The notes under the pieces: generated by a model
Seen by the model: the letters and a program-made list of their open reading frames with translations, nothing else
The model's database searches: none
Told to the model about the DNA's origin: nothing
Shown: piece by piece, positions 1 through 13,190 of the stretch
How positions within the stretch are numbered: position 1 is the stretch's first letter
Layout of the letters: each line of letters begins with the position of its first letter
Program-made: the position numbers and the translations under genes
Assembly: GCF_030253575.1 (NCBI RefSeq)
Contig: NC_080560.1
Span: forward strand, 40,781,001 to 40,845,000
DNA: 64,000 bases
Source: Rhododendron vialii
Lineage: Eukaryota > Streptophyta > Magnoliopsida > Ericales > Ericaceae
Direction of reading: 5' to 3'

Positions 1-1624
1 CTAGATCCAAACTACTGTAATAATTTTTCACAAACTTACCTTCAAGAAAATGAACATGGAAAGTCGAGGATAGCCTGAAGTGAACATCTTCGATTGTAAT
101 CATGACCAAGCAGATTGCTCCCAATCAACTTCCATCTCTGGAACCTCTCAAGTGCGATGTCAGCGACGAAGGGCGATCGACGACGAAGGAAGTCTGGGAC
201 GTGGGTTGATCTCTGTTTTTCGTCCGTTGATCTCGTTGTTGGAGTGACGACGGCAATCGAGTGCTTGACGACGGCGACGGAGACGACGCCGGTATTTGAG
301 TGCTTGAGGACGGCGACGACGATCGAGTGCTTCTCGCCGATCGAGGATGACGAAGAAGGGCTGACGCCGAAGAAGCCCGACGAGGACCAAGATTGCCGAC
401 TACCACCAAGTTCGTCTGGGTTTGTTCGTCTGGGGTTCATCTGGGTTTTGTTCTTCTGGAAAAGGGGGGAGGGGGGAGGGGGGATGGGTTTTATAATGGA
501 GGAATCCGAGAAAAAAAGGGGAATGAAGGAAAAAACGGGATAAAAGATTTTTTGAAAGCAGGGGTATATTAGACTAACTAGGGTTATTATATCTTTACTA
601 ATAGGTTAGTGGACTTAGGGGGTTATAGAATTTAGAAATGGACTTAGTGGGTTTGGAAAGTGGTATAATGGACTTGGGAAAAATTCTCCCTTATTTGTAC
701 CCACTTCCACAAGCTTATGGGTTCCAATATTGGGACTGATTTTTTGCGACTTTCATTTTGGCATTTGGTTTTATTTCTTATACTCTTATTTAATTGCTTG
801 AACTTTTGGGTTTTTGGAAAATCAATTCCACCGTCCACTCTACGAGGTCTCAATTAAAATCAGAGTAAAACTCTGTATGAACTAACCCTAAAGATTTGAT
901 AGCACATGAGAGATTTCCTACTTGAAGCTCTAAGGAACGTACGTAAAATGTGACAGATACATAGTTTTTGTACGATGACAAATCAACGTTAGATGCATGT
1001 CTAGACAAATTATCTGTTTCAAGATTTTGCACGTATTACTTTTTTTATACCCGCTTGGCCAAATCCCTTGGGTTATTCAAATTGAATGGTTGTTATCTTA
1101 GTACCTATGTGGAGGTAAACAGAGGAGGATTAATATGACAACTTTGTAGCTGGATTATTGAGCTCTTCAAAACACAAGATGCTAATAGTGAGGAACGAGC
1201 AATCTATTAGCCCAGGTAACATGACAAAACCACTCCATTACACCATGTATCTTCAGTGAAATTGCAATATACAAGAAGTTTCTCCATCAATAGGAAAAAG
1301 AACCATAGTTCTGGTTCAGGAAATCCAAAAACACCAAAAAAAACCAAAAAAAAGGAAGAGTCAGGGAGATAGCCTGCCTTCAGGGATGATCCATGGTTTC
1401 ACTCTTGGGACAGTGACTGACCCTTGAGAAAATTGAATCAAAACCACAAACCACCCACAATGAATAACTTACAAGCAACCCCATTTTATGCCACAATACC
1501 CCCACACCAAAGATACTCTCATACATATTAACCAAAAACACAGATCTCAAATCGACAACCGATAGCGCGTCCCACAAACATCTTCGCTAATTAGTTATGT
1601 ATTCTACTTTCTCACTTTCCTTTC
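1..1624. other. Downstream flank of NHX; no convincing gene
   Basis: Positions about 165-400 are GC-rich with repeated GACGACGGCGACGG-like words and are open in several frames, but the predicted peptides are low complexity and match nothing I recognise. From about 545 the sequence becomes AT-rich. Around 640-700 it reads TGGACTTGGGAAAAATTCTCCC, which looks like the terminus of a Mutator-like or similar repeat, but I found no partner end. The NHX 3' UTR probably occupies roughly 1290-1624. Confidence 0.35.
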
Positions 1625-3989
1625 TCATTGCAATTGATGCACGCTTTGTTCAGTCGGCGACCCAGCAACAAAGGGTACAAAACCCCGCCCACCAAAAACG
1701 GGCCGCATGAAGGCGTTATCAAACTTCCGCCAATAATAGTGCACGTTGTGAGTCGGGGTGGCTAGAAGCATCCGCAAGCTGGTCGGGCGGGGAACGCTGT
1801 AGTTGCCAAGATCAACTTCTGAACCGTTGCCGTTGGAAAGAAGTGGCAAAGTGAGGGATTTGGGAGACGACGGTTCAGAGGACAAGGATCTGCTTAATAA
1901 GGGCTTTGGTGAAGGAAGCAGGAGTCTAACCAAGGGTTTAGTCATCAACCCAAACACCTGGAAATTAGCACAACTGACATTAGGCATGCTTTCATGGTAT
2001 AATTGATATTGTTTCATCTCTCCATAAAGGAAGAGGGTTCATGGGGGTTACACATTCCGCCCCAACTTTAATACGATTGATTAGTCTTTTCTGGGGGACT
2101 AATACTAAAGCACGGAGCCATGCTCCAAGAGTGGCTCCAAGAGTGCTTGGGTGGGGAAAAACTTCCCACAAACAAACCAAATACAGGGATAATCTTACCA
2201 CTGTGCTGAAAAGAACAACTGTGATGGTACTTGTGATCATGAACGCATTCCCACGTAACTGAGTGTGACCAGCCCTTGTGAACTGCATGCACGAAAATTA
2301 CAAAAGTATGAAAACTTCCCACAGACAAACGAAAAAGGATTTGAAACCCCTGTTTTCAAAGGGTAACAGTTCATTCACAACCACCTATATAAGCTAATCC
2401 GATATATTTAAACACATTCACGTATGTGTCCTTGTTGGAAAAAGAAAGAAAGAAGCATACTCCATCTCTTAGTTAACAAGAAGGACACAATGCAGAGGAG
2501 CACGGTTAACTGGAAGGACGCAACGCACAATATTTCAGGCGAGAGAAACATAGAGAATAAGCAGATCTTGGGGAACAAAACACCCAAACAACCATCATTT
2601 GCCAAACCCCTCGTGGGTATCACCTCATTATTTAACCATGACCAATGTTTTCAAATCGGGATACGTATCGTGTATCGTTTTTTCACTTGTATAGTTCGTA
2701 TCGAGATACGTATCGTGTATCTTGAAATACATTTGCTGGAAGAGTAGGAGTTTCTATTGTATAGTTGGACAATAGTTTTGGAAGAGGAAGAATACTAAAG
2801 ACAAGAGTGGGGAAGGAGATTATTTGTATTGCACTTGAACTCAAACTTTTTTTTGGCTTGGTACAAAATGGTTAGAACTCATCCCCATTTGTACTAGTCC
2901 ATGGAGACTCTAGTAAATATCTAGAATTACACATGAGACAAATTCTACAAAAAAACTCTAGATATTTCACAAGGATATTCTAGAGCTTTTATAGTTAGAT
3001 ATTTAAGAGTTTCTAAGAACTAGATATTTATATATTTTTCGATAATATCTATCATATTTGGGTTTTATCAATTGGAGCATTGTCAAAATACTAAATTTAT
3101 TTTATGTTTCAACAACATTAATCATAATTAAAATATAATGAAGAAGTAGATACACCTAATAATACCAACAAACTATGCTTACATTTAAAAAAAAATTAAG
3201 ATGCAAAATTTAAGTCTCTCAACTGGGGCCTATTACATTAAGGCTTTATGTTACCTTTGTTAGGAAAAGAAAAGTAAGACAAAATACAATCGAAGTATGG
3301 CTCTTTCTTTTATACAAGACATACATTGAGGTTGAATTTCTATCAAAGGGTTTGAAAGATGCCATAATTAAATCAAACGGCTTGAGATTAATGCATTTGG
3401 GGTTCCGCTGCTTGAAATAAAGTCTGACTTTTTTCGAATAAGTAATCGTAGGATACGTACAGAATTAGAAAACGTGGTCGTATCGTACGATTTGTATACA
3501 AAAAGGATAAATGATGGGGAGACGATACAAATCGTAAGATACGTATCGTGTATCGTAAGTTTTTAACAACTATGACCATGACACAAAAGGTTTCTCACCC
3601 CGAATAGCACCGCGAGCCTCTCTCTAGTTAGAACCTGAACGGAGGAGAGGATAAAGCAAATATAGGTGAAGGACACAGATCCATCAGTTACCTGATTATA
3701 AGCAAGGGCCATAGAAACAGCACCTCTCATAAGACCAGCCCACCAAACTGTAACCTGAAAATATATAGGGGCAAAAGTAAAGGCGTAAATGTAGTGGCCA
3801 ATTAATCCAAGGACATCAGAAGCATGGAACCAGAAAGATAAGTATGTGTACTTGCTGCTTTATGCCGATTTTCTCGTACGGAGACTTCCTTGTGATATTG
3901 GATAGAAATGATAAAGGGAACACAAATGCGGCTCTTCCAACCAATATCAGTCCCAAAAGTATTGAGCTCACTCTAACTGATGTTCCAGG

Positions 3990-4037
<48 letters not shown>

Positions 4038-7000
4038 AACAATCAGGTAATCATGGATATGGTTTCAACATTCCATGTATTTACAATACAAGACAATCTG
4101 CTAGTAAAAAATTGACTAATCTGATTACAACCCTACCTGTCACTTACAAATCTCCACTTTTCAATGTCCAAGGCATCCATACCCACGTAGAGAAAGATGA
4201 ATATCTCACAACCAAAGGACAACGTCGCAAAAGCATGCCTGTAAACATGTTCAGATGTAACTAAGATATTAGTAGTCATAAATCAAACAGATTTCTGTCA
4301 AAACAGAAAAGGAAAAAATAATTTATTTAGTGGCTGACCATAACATATTTGGACATCAAACATACTTGGTAGTGATTCTTGAACTCTCAGTGACATTATG
4401 CCAGGTGTAGTGGGACATTACAATTCCGCAAAAGAAAACAGTGAGAATGGCACTCAAATAGAATAACTGCAAGGCAAATTAGGTTATTATTAACACTTAC
4501 CAAACAAAAAAAAATTAGGCTATAAATTTAAAACACTTAAGATGCTGAAATTGCATAACTCCCACAATTCCTATCCAGTAAGCAGATTCTACCACGCACA
4601 CAACAACAACAACAAAAAACACAAAAGAAAAATATCAATTTTTAGGTGCCCACAAGTTGTGGAAATCTTACTTCAGACAGCATATATGACAGATAAGCCA
4701 TGAGCATCATAACAGCAACCTCACGATCAGTAGAATGCCTGTACATCGCAACAGAAAGTATAAGTCGTTGTCCACAAGAGATACAGTTAGAACTTCTTAT
4801 AAATGAGCCTAGCATATCATTTGTCTTCCAATGAGTAACTTATAGGTAAATGACTCAGATCATATAGATCTCATTATCTCTCACCAAATACAGCAAAAAA
4901 TGCTACCCATCAGGACAATACTCATGTGCTACCAATGACATACCAACGTAGCGGCAACTCCACCATTCCTATGGCCCACATCGGCAAAGCGTATCAGTTT
5001 TAAACTACTACTCCCCATAAAAACTATCAGGCATATCATTTTGTGTGGTGGACTAAGTGATGATAACATTACAAGAATTTACAAGTGAAGAGTTTACATA
5101 CCTCCCAAAATAAAGCTTTTTAATAAGATATGCACTAAACAATCCAGCCTGCACAAGTGAAAAAGGAAATATCATATATGGCAAGATGTAAACACATACA
5201 TACGTGAGAGAGAGAGAGAGAGGGAGAGAGAGAGAGGACTCACTACGACTCCCAGCACGGTGCTCGCAAAAAACAAGTACAAGAAACTACCAATAAACTG
5301 GAAAAATATGCTTGGGTTGATATGAGATATATCAAAGCTCTGAATAGCATTGAAAAGCACCACTGACGTGGCATCATTCACAACCCCTTCACCAAAAACT
5401 AGACTGTACAGCAGAGGCGTCTCATCCTGATTAAGCACCTGCAAAAACAGATTGGATACATTTTAAGTCATGAAGACCTTGTTCATTTGGGGGACTCAAA
5501 TCCTCCGGGCATGGTCTCCTATAAACTTTCTCTATCTATGTCTCTCCACTCATTACTCTCAAAAACCTTCCTCAAAACCCCAAAATGAACAAGGCCGAAA
5601 GAATCCGGCTTATCTGCGGTCCGAAAGTGAAAGTGAAAGTGGTTCGTGTAATAGCAGCTGTCCAAAAGTGTTTTCAAAGGATCAGATTTGCTGAAAGAAT
5701 CTTACCGTTGGATAAGTATCTTAAGTGAAGGATTCTTCCACAAATCTGGACCATTAGTTGTCGAGAACTCAAGATGAATGACCGAGATCGAACTGCACCG
5801 GCTTCTCTGCAGTCCAACTGCCCAACTGCTGAGAAGCCGGGTCCGTCATGAAAAGTGTTTTTTTGATTACCACAAGACCACATCAAAAGGTATCTGTACC
5901 TGTAAGGTGCAAACTGAATCTGTTGCAGAAAATATTGCTCCAATTGCTGCAAACAACTGATATGAGATATGCAGATGCTAAACTCTTAAGCGAGAAACAG
6001 ACAGGATAAAAAGTATTAGCGAAACATAAATAGAGAGGTACCCAGATAATCAGCTATCTCAAGAGCACCAATATTCATTTTCTTGAAGAAGTTCATAGCA
6101 CCTGGGTCAAAAATCATAAAGAAAATATGAGTGTTACACAATCATGTGCTGTATTCAGCACTAATGAAACCAAGAACATTTTAGGAGTCAGTAATTCATG
6201 TAGGGAAACAAAGAATATCACAAAATGCAGATAGCCATCTCGTTTTCTCTGTTCTAATAAATGACAGAAAAAATAGAAAAGAAGAGTTGGTACAACCACT
6301 GGTGAAAGAGACCTCATGGGCTCATTTGTGTGCACAAGCAGCACAACAGATCTAAACAAAGTAACATCAGCATCCTCCTGACAAGGAAAAGCAAGAAAAC
6401 ACTCCTAGCTATCAAATCAGCACACAAAGTTTCGCTTCCTTGAAACTCCTAGTCCTCTGGTCTCCCATTTTTGGCTTATTATAACGAGAAATGTGGGATA
6501 TTGAGTCATTCCCCAACAGTAACATGCAAGAAATGTACGAGTAAACAGGGTACGGAGAAGAATTATTGGCAGATGTAACAGCTACGTTAGCATATACACT
6601 ACTCATCGTCAGCAAATTAACAGTTGGTGCAATTGCATCTGCACCAGAATATTTCTGTGGCACCCAATTTCATTCTCAAGCACTGTTAGAAAGAAGGAAC
6701 ACAACTATGAGCAAATCGCCGTGCTTGGTAGCTACTACCAGGTCTTGCCTACAGCATGGTAAATAAATTGGACGACCATGACAGAGATGATGTAAAATTC
6801 TTAAGTGAGTAGTTTTATCGTGCAGTAGATACTAGATAGTGCAATATTCATTTGGAAATAACTACGCAACTCTAACTTTTTAGCTTTTCTCATTCTCTAC
6901 CGAGCACAGAAACAAGAAGAAATGGAAAGGTACAAGAGCATACCGAAGGAGATTATTGCAAAGGATATCAGAGTACCAATAACACCAAACAGCGTGATAG

Positions 7001-7984
7001 TCATGAAGTTGCGAAAGAACTGCTTCTTCTTTACCTGAAACCTGATGAAGAACATTCAATGAGAGAAGAAAGGGTTCAAGATATTAATGCCTTGTTCGTT
7101 TGGGGGACTCAAAACCCTCGAGCACGGTTTCAATAAATTTCCTCTATCTATATCTCCCCACTTAATACTCTCAAAAATCTCCCTCAAAACCCAAAACGAA
7201 CAGCCTTGAACACTTCCTGGCATATAGGGTATTTGTGTAATATTGCACGATCTTTAAGATGATTATAAAAGGTAAAAATAGGAAGAAAAATTAAACTCCA
7301 ACTGGGGACCAATGTTCTAGTGTCATGCCAATCACATAGAGGCAAGCAATTACTAAAATCAACTACTACACGTGAAGATGCAACAAACAAATTACAAACT
7401 TAAAGCCAACAAGAAAACTACTGCCATATCAGATTTGTAAACAGCAATGCATTATCAAACTACCATACATGTGGACAATTGGCAATTATGTCCATTCTGA
7501 GACATACTTAAAAAACAACAAGTAATCTGTGGTTGATGAGAATGCGATTTTCCAAGACCCAACTTCTATTTCAGAGAAATATGACGTTGATTAAAATGCA
7601 CACCACTTACCCTGCATTGAATATTATTGGCGGAAGAAGATATATGAAGAAAAGATCTTCACTGAAAACTAAAAGATGTGAATTTTTTCCTCCACTGGTG
7701 AGTAGGATGACAATTCCAGTGCCTAGGCCCTGAAAAAATAGATCAAACCAAAGTCAAATTTAATCCATTTTTGTCTCATATTAGCTACACATATGCCAAC
7801 GTATGAAACTATAAATCACTTTATAGTTTATGCATATACTCACAATTACGAGGGCTGTGATAGACTCATTCATCCACCGGTTCTCCTCCAATAAATGCCC
7901 AATCACAATACAAGCGCAAAGAAGCGCTACAAATAAGTTTATCGCGACAATTGAACTGTGATCCGATGTAGATATTATATCCAT
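1625..7984 (-). CDS. NHX1-like: Vacuolar Na+(K+)/H+ antiporter, NHX1-type (14 coding exons)
   Basis: Exchanges cytosolic Na+ or K+ for vacuolar H+ at the tonoplast; the family acts in salt tolerance, K+ and pH homeostasis. Joined exons give 531 residues, close to the usual ~540. Coding exons (high to low): 7984-7844, 7729-7611, 7041-6944, 6101-6042, 5946-5900, 5438-5244, 5148-5102, 4738-4672, 4466-4366, 4238-4137, 3990-3852, 3754-3692, 2282-2199, 1957-1625. All junctions are GT-AG and keep frame. The amiloride-binding motif LFFIYLLPPI is at about residues 73-82, FGEGVVNDATSVV at about 170-182, and the C-terminus ends in the family signature around YYWRKFDNAFMRPVFGG. The start used is ATG at 7984. 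In-frame codons upstream (LGVGLGSLFAK) look like NHX N-termini but begin with TTG, so the true start is uncertain. Intron 12 (3691-2283) holds a hAT-like insertion. Confidence 0.95.
2645..3570. mobile_element. hAT-like non-autonomous element in NHX intron 12
   Basis: Both ends carry divergent copies of GATACGTATCGTGTATC (about 2660-2725 and 3535-3560). The segment is flanked by catgacca at 2637-2644 and tatgacca at 3571-3578, a 7 of 8 match at the size expected for hAT insertions. There is no transposase reading frame, so the element is non-autonomous. It lengthens intron 12 by about 0.9 kb. Confidence 0.6.
3993..4035. repeat. (GA)n microsatellite forming the polypyrimidine tract of an NHX splice acceptor
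   Basis: About 21 GA units on the plus strand. On the gene strand this is (CT)n running directly into the acceptor AG of exon 11 (exon starts at 3990). The microsatellite therefore is the polypyrimidine tract, so its length could vary between alleles and affect splicing. Confidence 0.9.
5207..5235. repeat. (GA)n microsatellite just inside NHX intron 6
   Basis: An interrupted GA tract begins 8 bases after the exon 6 donor GTGAGTCC on the gene strand, within an intron of only 95 bases (5243-5149). Confidence 0.8.
5475..5597. mobile_element. Short MITE in an NHX intron, CCTTGTTCRTTT family
   Basis: The ends are an inverted repeat: CCTTGTTCATTTGGGG on the left and CCCCAAAATGAACAAGG on the right. 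A related copy lies at 7089-7206 in another NHX intron, with more diverged relatives at about 19391-19576 and 31766-31921. The interior is rich in CTCTATCTATNTCTCCCC. It has no coding capacity. Confidence 0.6.
7089..7206. mobile_element. Second MITE of the CCTTGTTCRTTT family in an NHX intron
   Basis: Ends GCCTTGTTCGTTTGGGGG and CAAAACGAACAGCC. The interior aligns with the 5475-5597 copy, including the CTCTATCTATATCTCCCCAC segment. Confidence 0.6.
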
Positions 7985-9400
7985 CTTTGCAAATAAGGAA
8001 CCTAAACCAACTCCCAAATCACCCCGACGAAGCTCAATTTCTGCCCAAACTTCAGATATTTTTTAACTTCCAAAATTTAAACCCGGTAACCATGTTGGTT
8101 ATTACAAACTCTGCAAAACGAAAGGCACAGAAAAACATTCAGATTAACGACATGGCAACCTTGAACTTTATTAGTGATCAGTAAGTTAATTTGGCTGCTG
8201 TTTACAAAAGCAACAATCAAAAATGCATTTTCATGTTTTCTTAAAAATGAGTTATTTTCCAATTTTTCTAATCATCCAACTTTTCGTGTGTTCTGGAAAA
8301 TTGATTCTGAAAACACAACCAAACATGGATCTTTGTTCTTTCTCAAACTCCAATTATACACATACATGCATACAAATACAAGTAATAAACAAATTCAAGT
8401 ACATAATAGGACCGATCAGTTATAGAAACTAAAACGTACTCGCACGCAATTCACAAATATAACCAAACCAAACCAAACCTTATGTCGCAATCAATTGGGG
8501 TCAGCTATTTTAATTACCAAAAAGTCTTGAAACACAATTTTAAAACACAACTATGTACACAGTTCCATGTATGTGGCCCATATGTATCCAACAGAAATGG
8601 GTTTTAAAGTCGAAAAGAATACCAGTACATACATAAATGTACATACATACAGATCTAGATCTCATTCTGGATTCTGAAGCAAAGTTGGATGTTTGCAAAT
8701 GTCTTTGCAGGGACCCTAAACAGACCATTTTGAACAAAATGAGTGGCTCGAATCATTTTTTGAGACCCGAGACAGTCCGAAATCCATATGTACGGGGCTG
8801 TATGTACATTTTTTTATGTACCTATACCACTGTTTTAAAGTTGTGTTCCCCAACACAGTTCCATGTATGTGATCCCGTATGTATCCAACGGCGGAACTGG
8901 GTTTTAAAGTTGTGTCCGTAGCAAACACAAAAACGAGTGATTAAGCTACCACCTACCACCAGATTAACAGAGCTGAATTTACTACCTCAAAATACAGGAC
9001 TACACATACATATACACGACTTATAGAAAGAAAGAAGCTGAGAAGCTGAGTTACCTGCGAATTTCGAAATGAATGAAACGAAACCTCAAGTAGGAATCAG
9101 TTGTCGTGATTTCAGTAGATCTCAAGTTCGATTGCCAAATTCAACCAGCTACCGAAATGGGAAAGTGGTTTTTTTTTGTTTGGGTGAAAAAAAATGAATA
9201 GTGGATTTGATTTCGACCAAAACGGGATTTGAGAAAGATTTGGTACGAAAAAAGTGGAATGGATTGACGAATTCAAGACGACAGATTTTAGAGGTGTGGG
9301 AATGAGGCAGGGTAGTACTGGTACTTGTTGCAACGATATTTCTAGAGAGAGATAAACGGAGAGATTCGTTGTGGGAGAGAGAGAGATAGAGCGGAAGGGA
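7985..9400 (-). other. NHX 5' UTR exon and leader intron
   Basis: On the minus strand a good donor (CAG|GTAACT) lies at 9055/9054, and a plausible acceptor (TTTGGGCAG) lies just upstream of the coding exon, near 8042. This suggests an untranslated first exon from about 9400 to 9055 and a leader intron of about 1 kb. The exon assignment is inference from splice-site appearance. The intron shows no coding content. It contains short inverted copies of the phrase GTACACAGTTCCATGTATGT near 8552 and 8856. Confidence 0.5.
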
Positions 9401-9424
9401 CACCGGGGAGGGAAGGGGCCGCGA

Positions 9425-9440
9425 AAGTGATTAAATAGTT
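9425..9440 (-). promoter_or_regulatory. Possible TATA box of the NHX gene
   Basis: On the minus strand the sequence CTATTTAATC lies about 30 bases upstream of a pyrimidine-poor leader. It is the best TATA-like motif near the presumed start. Its upstream edge touches the target-site duplication of the foldback element at 9445-9836, so that element sits directly against the core promoter. Confidence 0.3.
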
Positions 9441-9444
9441 TGTG

Positions 9445-9836
9445 CAGAAATGCTACTGGTACAGCATGTGCTGTACAGACAGCGCGTACAACGCGTTTTT
9501 AGACCCATTTTAGGTCCAAAAAAGATAATCGAAACCGCTCATCTTGTTCAAAATATTTTTTTTGAGGTATTGATAAAAAGTCAGCTCCATCTTATATCAT
9601 TAAAGGTGTTTACAAAATGTCCAATTTCGCTTCAAAATTTAGGTTAGCAATTTAGCAAATATGAACATTTCATAAACGCCTTTCGCGATATCAGATGGAG
9701 CTGATTTTTTACAAGGACCTTAAAAAGAATATTTTGAGAAAAATGAGCGATTCCGATTATCTTTTTTGAACCCGAGTTGGGCCCAAAAGCATGCTGTGCG
9801 CGCTATTACAGCACATGCTGTACCAGTAGCACAGCT
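9445..9836. mobile_element. Foldback MITE (Mutator-like) against the NHX promoter
   Basis: Terminal inverted repeats share GCTACTGGTACAGCATGTG, continuing to about 30 bases with mismatches. The flanks atagtttgtg at 9435-9444 and 9837-9846 are identical 10-base direct repeats. This size fits the 9-10 base duplications of Mutator-like elements. The element is 392 bases and carries no protein-coding frame. Confidence 0.75.
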
Positions 9837-9846
9837 ATAGTTTGTG

Positions 9847-12738
9847 ACTGGTGAGCTCCGAGGAGGAGGGTTCACACTTCACACTAGTGTGTTTTTGTCG
9901 GCAAAAACTCTAAAACCACATCTAATAAATACACGAACTTTACACATCCACAATATAAGCGTGGGTCCCTTATAAACTTGGTGTATAGTATGTGCGTGCT
10001 CCGGTTTTTGTGTGAGTGCAGTGTGTATACGACCCAACGCACTCGTGAATGTGTTTGTGTGTTCAATTAATTTTCAACCACACACACAAACACACTAGTT
10101 TCTCTCATATGAGAAGTGAGGCTCATACACGCACACTGCATGTGACACACACAAACTCCCCTCACATAAGAAGTGAGGCCCACACACACTCACACTGTAT
10201 GGTGTGTGGGCTCCATTTTTCGTGTGAGAGGAGTTTGTGTGTGTTGTGTATGTGAGTGTGTGTGGTTATAGAAGAATTGTTGTATGTATTTTGTGCGCGT
10301 GTGTGGCCGCAAGGGAAAATGCTTTGGACATGTGTCCAGACCTAAGTCATGAAAATTTATTGATTGGTCTTGTAGCACTGTCATGTAGTGCCCCAACACC
10401 CCTTAACACCACATATGTACGTAGAGCTCACCATCCCCCAAAAAATGTGAAGTGTTGAGAAGAAATTATTTGCAGGTCTCAGGGATCGTAGGTGGTGTCC
10501 TAGCACTCTTATTCACCAAATATTTTTTTGGGCCCGAAACTAAATGCATGACCCACAAAAATGTCTGGTTGATAAGGGTGTTGAGGCACCACGTGGCAAT
10601 GCCCAAGACTACTGAATAATTACATAGTATTACTCTAAGAGTCTGAGACCTTAAGTCACATAGTGCATGAGCGGGGGCCGTGATCCTGATCGTGACATGA
10701 GTGTGGAAGCATTTTCGAAAAGTGTTCCAAAGTACTAAAAAAATTTAGAGTGATGAGAATTAAAAGTACAAGCGCGGAGTGATAATTGAGAGTGTTAGTA
10801 GGGAACTCTAGTGAATGATTACGTGACTAAGGTCTTGACATATGTGTTTGTAGCCATTCAATGGGTGGCTCCATTCTTCCTAAATTTTTGTTTTGGTATT
10901 TTGGTATGTTATGTTTAGATTTTTTTTTTTTTTTGCCTACATGTTATATATTGTAGATTGATGATTTATCTCGATGAAAATGAGTTTAAAAGATAAAAAA
11001 GCTATGACAAAAAAAGATAAAAAAGCTATGACCAAGATAGAAAGGAAAAAAATAATGAAAACGACAATGATTATCTAAGTTCATCTCATTAAACAATATC
11101 TAAGTTCATCTCATTAAACAATATAATAATGAAAACGACAACGATTATCTAAGTTCATCTCATTGAACAATATACACACTTGTCATGGGGCCGAGTGCAT
11201 AAATTGTGTGTTTGCGTTGGTATACTTGTTTGTGGTGATAGCAAATTCGTTATAGAAAAAGTTTACGTACATGTTTTTAGCAATGAACACAAACCAAATG
11301 CCAGTTGTCCCATTATCGATTGGCCAAAAAAAAAAGGCCAGATGTCCCGACACCTTGGCCATGGAGTGTCACCGTCTTAGGTAAGTTTGGTGTACGTTAA
11401 AAGGCCGTTGATTTTGCTACTCTCTTTTTTGTTAATGTCACTCCCCTGCAAGTGTATTTTTGGTGCAAAAATACAGTTGCAGTACACTTGCAGGGGAGTG
11501 ACGTTAACAAAAAAGAGAATGGCAAAATCATTTCCCACGTTAAAATTGGAGAAACAATAAATATGCAGTTACTTGTGGTGTTGTTTTGTTTATTTTAGTT
11601 TCTTCCACTTTTAGCATGAGTGTTGTGCTTTATGTGACAAATCTCTTAATTATACCAACCACACAATCTCTCTCTCTCTCTCTCTCTCAAGGGAAAAAAA
11701 GAAGAAGAGGCATTGCACTTCTTACCCTTTTTTGGTGGTTTGTTAATGTGGTAACTGAGCTTCTTCATTTATTTTTTTTAAATTCGTGAAAAGTAAGATA
11801 TTGGTGAGTTAATAGATTTGTACCATCAATTTTGAATCGAAAAGTCTAAGCACACATATAAATAGGGTACATATTTTACATAGATTTTTTGTGGGGCCCA
11901 CCTCGGGTCCCACACAAACAATCCGAGGCGTTTATTAAGTGTAAAATATTTTTTTAAGAGCCCTCGCTTAAAATCAGCCAATCCAATATCTATAGATGCT
12001 TGATCCCGAAAGATTCTATTTAGTCTTTGCGCTAGCAAGATAATGCTTCAAATAATCTCCTTTTGTTGGTACTTTTTTTTTGGGGGTAAGTTAAACTGAT
12101 CTATACTCACCACAAAAATAGAATCTTCCGGAAATCAAAATGAAAAATTGGATTGAGCATCAAAATGAAAAATTGGAACAAGCATCAAAATGAAAAATTG
12201 AATTTAAATTCACCTATGAAGTTACATGTGTTTACCTAATGACCCTACTTGGTCTAACTTTACAATGTTTTGATTCCATTTTGGGCTTCCAAATGTAACT
12301 TTTGCTACTGTTCTTCTTATAAGGGTAAATATTAAAAACTATATAAGATTGTAAAACTTTAAATGTGTATTGACGAGAGAAGTCTAAAAAATACGAAAAA
12401 TCCAATCTATACATGGAGTATGCATCTCTATTCATCTGAATGTCATTCTTGTAATTTATTAGTATTAATTATCATTATGGGCTTTAGAAACTCCGAAAGA
12501 AAGGTTGGCATTTTGCTTTAATTTTTACATGGGCCTCCTCTCTCAACGGTAGAATTGGTCCACTAAGAATTGATTGAAATCCACGTAAATTGACTTGAAT
12601 GCCCTTAATTAGCACGCTAATTAAGATGGGTTCCAGTACTCTTTGATTCTTGTTAGTACTAAATTTATCCCTTGCGATCATATCAATAAAGAAGAAAAAA
12701 TATCAATAAAGAAGAAAAAGGATTAAAAAAAACCTCTG
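9847..12738. other. Intergenic AT-rich DNA with small repeats; no gene seen
   Basis: No supported coding region. A GT/CA-rich hairpin occurs at 10145-10243 with arms of about 43 bases around AAACTCCCCTCACAT. At about 11408-11542 there is a small MITE whose arms read GATTTTGC...CTCTTTTTTGTTAATG and return inverted; a relative is at 37500-37702. Positions 11880-11990 contain a diverged fragment of the GTGGGGCCCACC element seen complete at 13644-14036. Short direct repeats of ATCAAAATGAAAAATTG occur at 12131-12205. Confidence 0.5.
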
Positions 12739-13190
12739 TGGGCTAAAGGTCACATGGAAACAGATGGTTATCAAATTGAATTTTCCTTGTCATAATCAAC
12801 AACTCTGTGGGCTGTTTTAAGTTACTTAAAACAATTTTAAAACCTACTAATGTTAAAGACAACTATTTTCTTAGCCGTTCGTTTGAGACACGTAGACCAT
12901 ATACATCCAACGGCTTTCCGGACATGCGTCCTAATTACATTAATATATTTCCAGACTTTTTGGCCAAATATATATTGAGTAGCATTCGATAAGAACAATT
13001 GAATGTACCGTCGAATGGCGTTCAAGAGTTGAGGTGCTTGTAAACTGACCCGCGTGAATTATAAGAAAAAAATTTGGGTTAATGGGTCACTGTCATGGTA
13101 GTCTACTAGTGCGTAATCGCTTACATCCCCTCCCAAATAAAAAAGAAGAGAGAACATATAGCACCCTGCATGTACGCCAATGCTTACTTA

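Noticed and set aside
115..543. 142-residue open frame in a GC-rich segment
   Set aside because: Repetitive GACGACGGCG words keep several frames open on both strands; no domain, no splice context, no start context.
9880..9905. CACTAGTGTG motif as a possible CACTA transposon end
   Set aside because: There is no matching inverted end, no 3-base duplication and no transposase; the local GT/CA-rich hairpins explain it.
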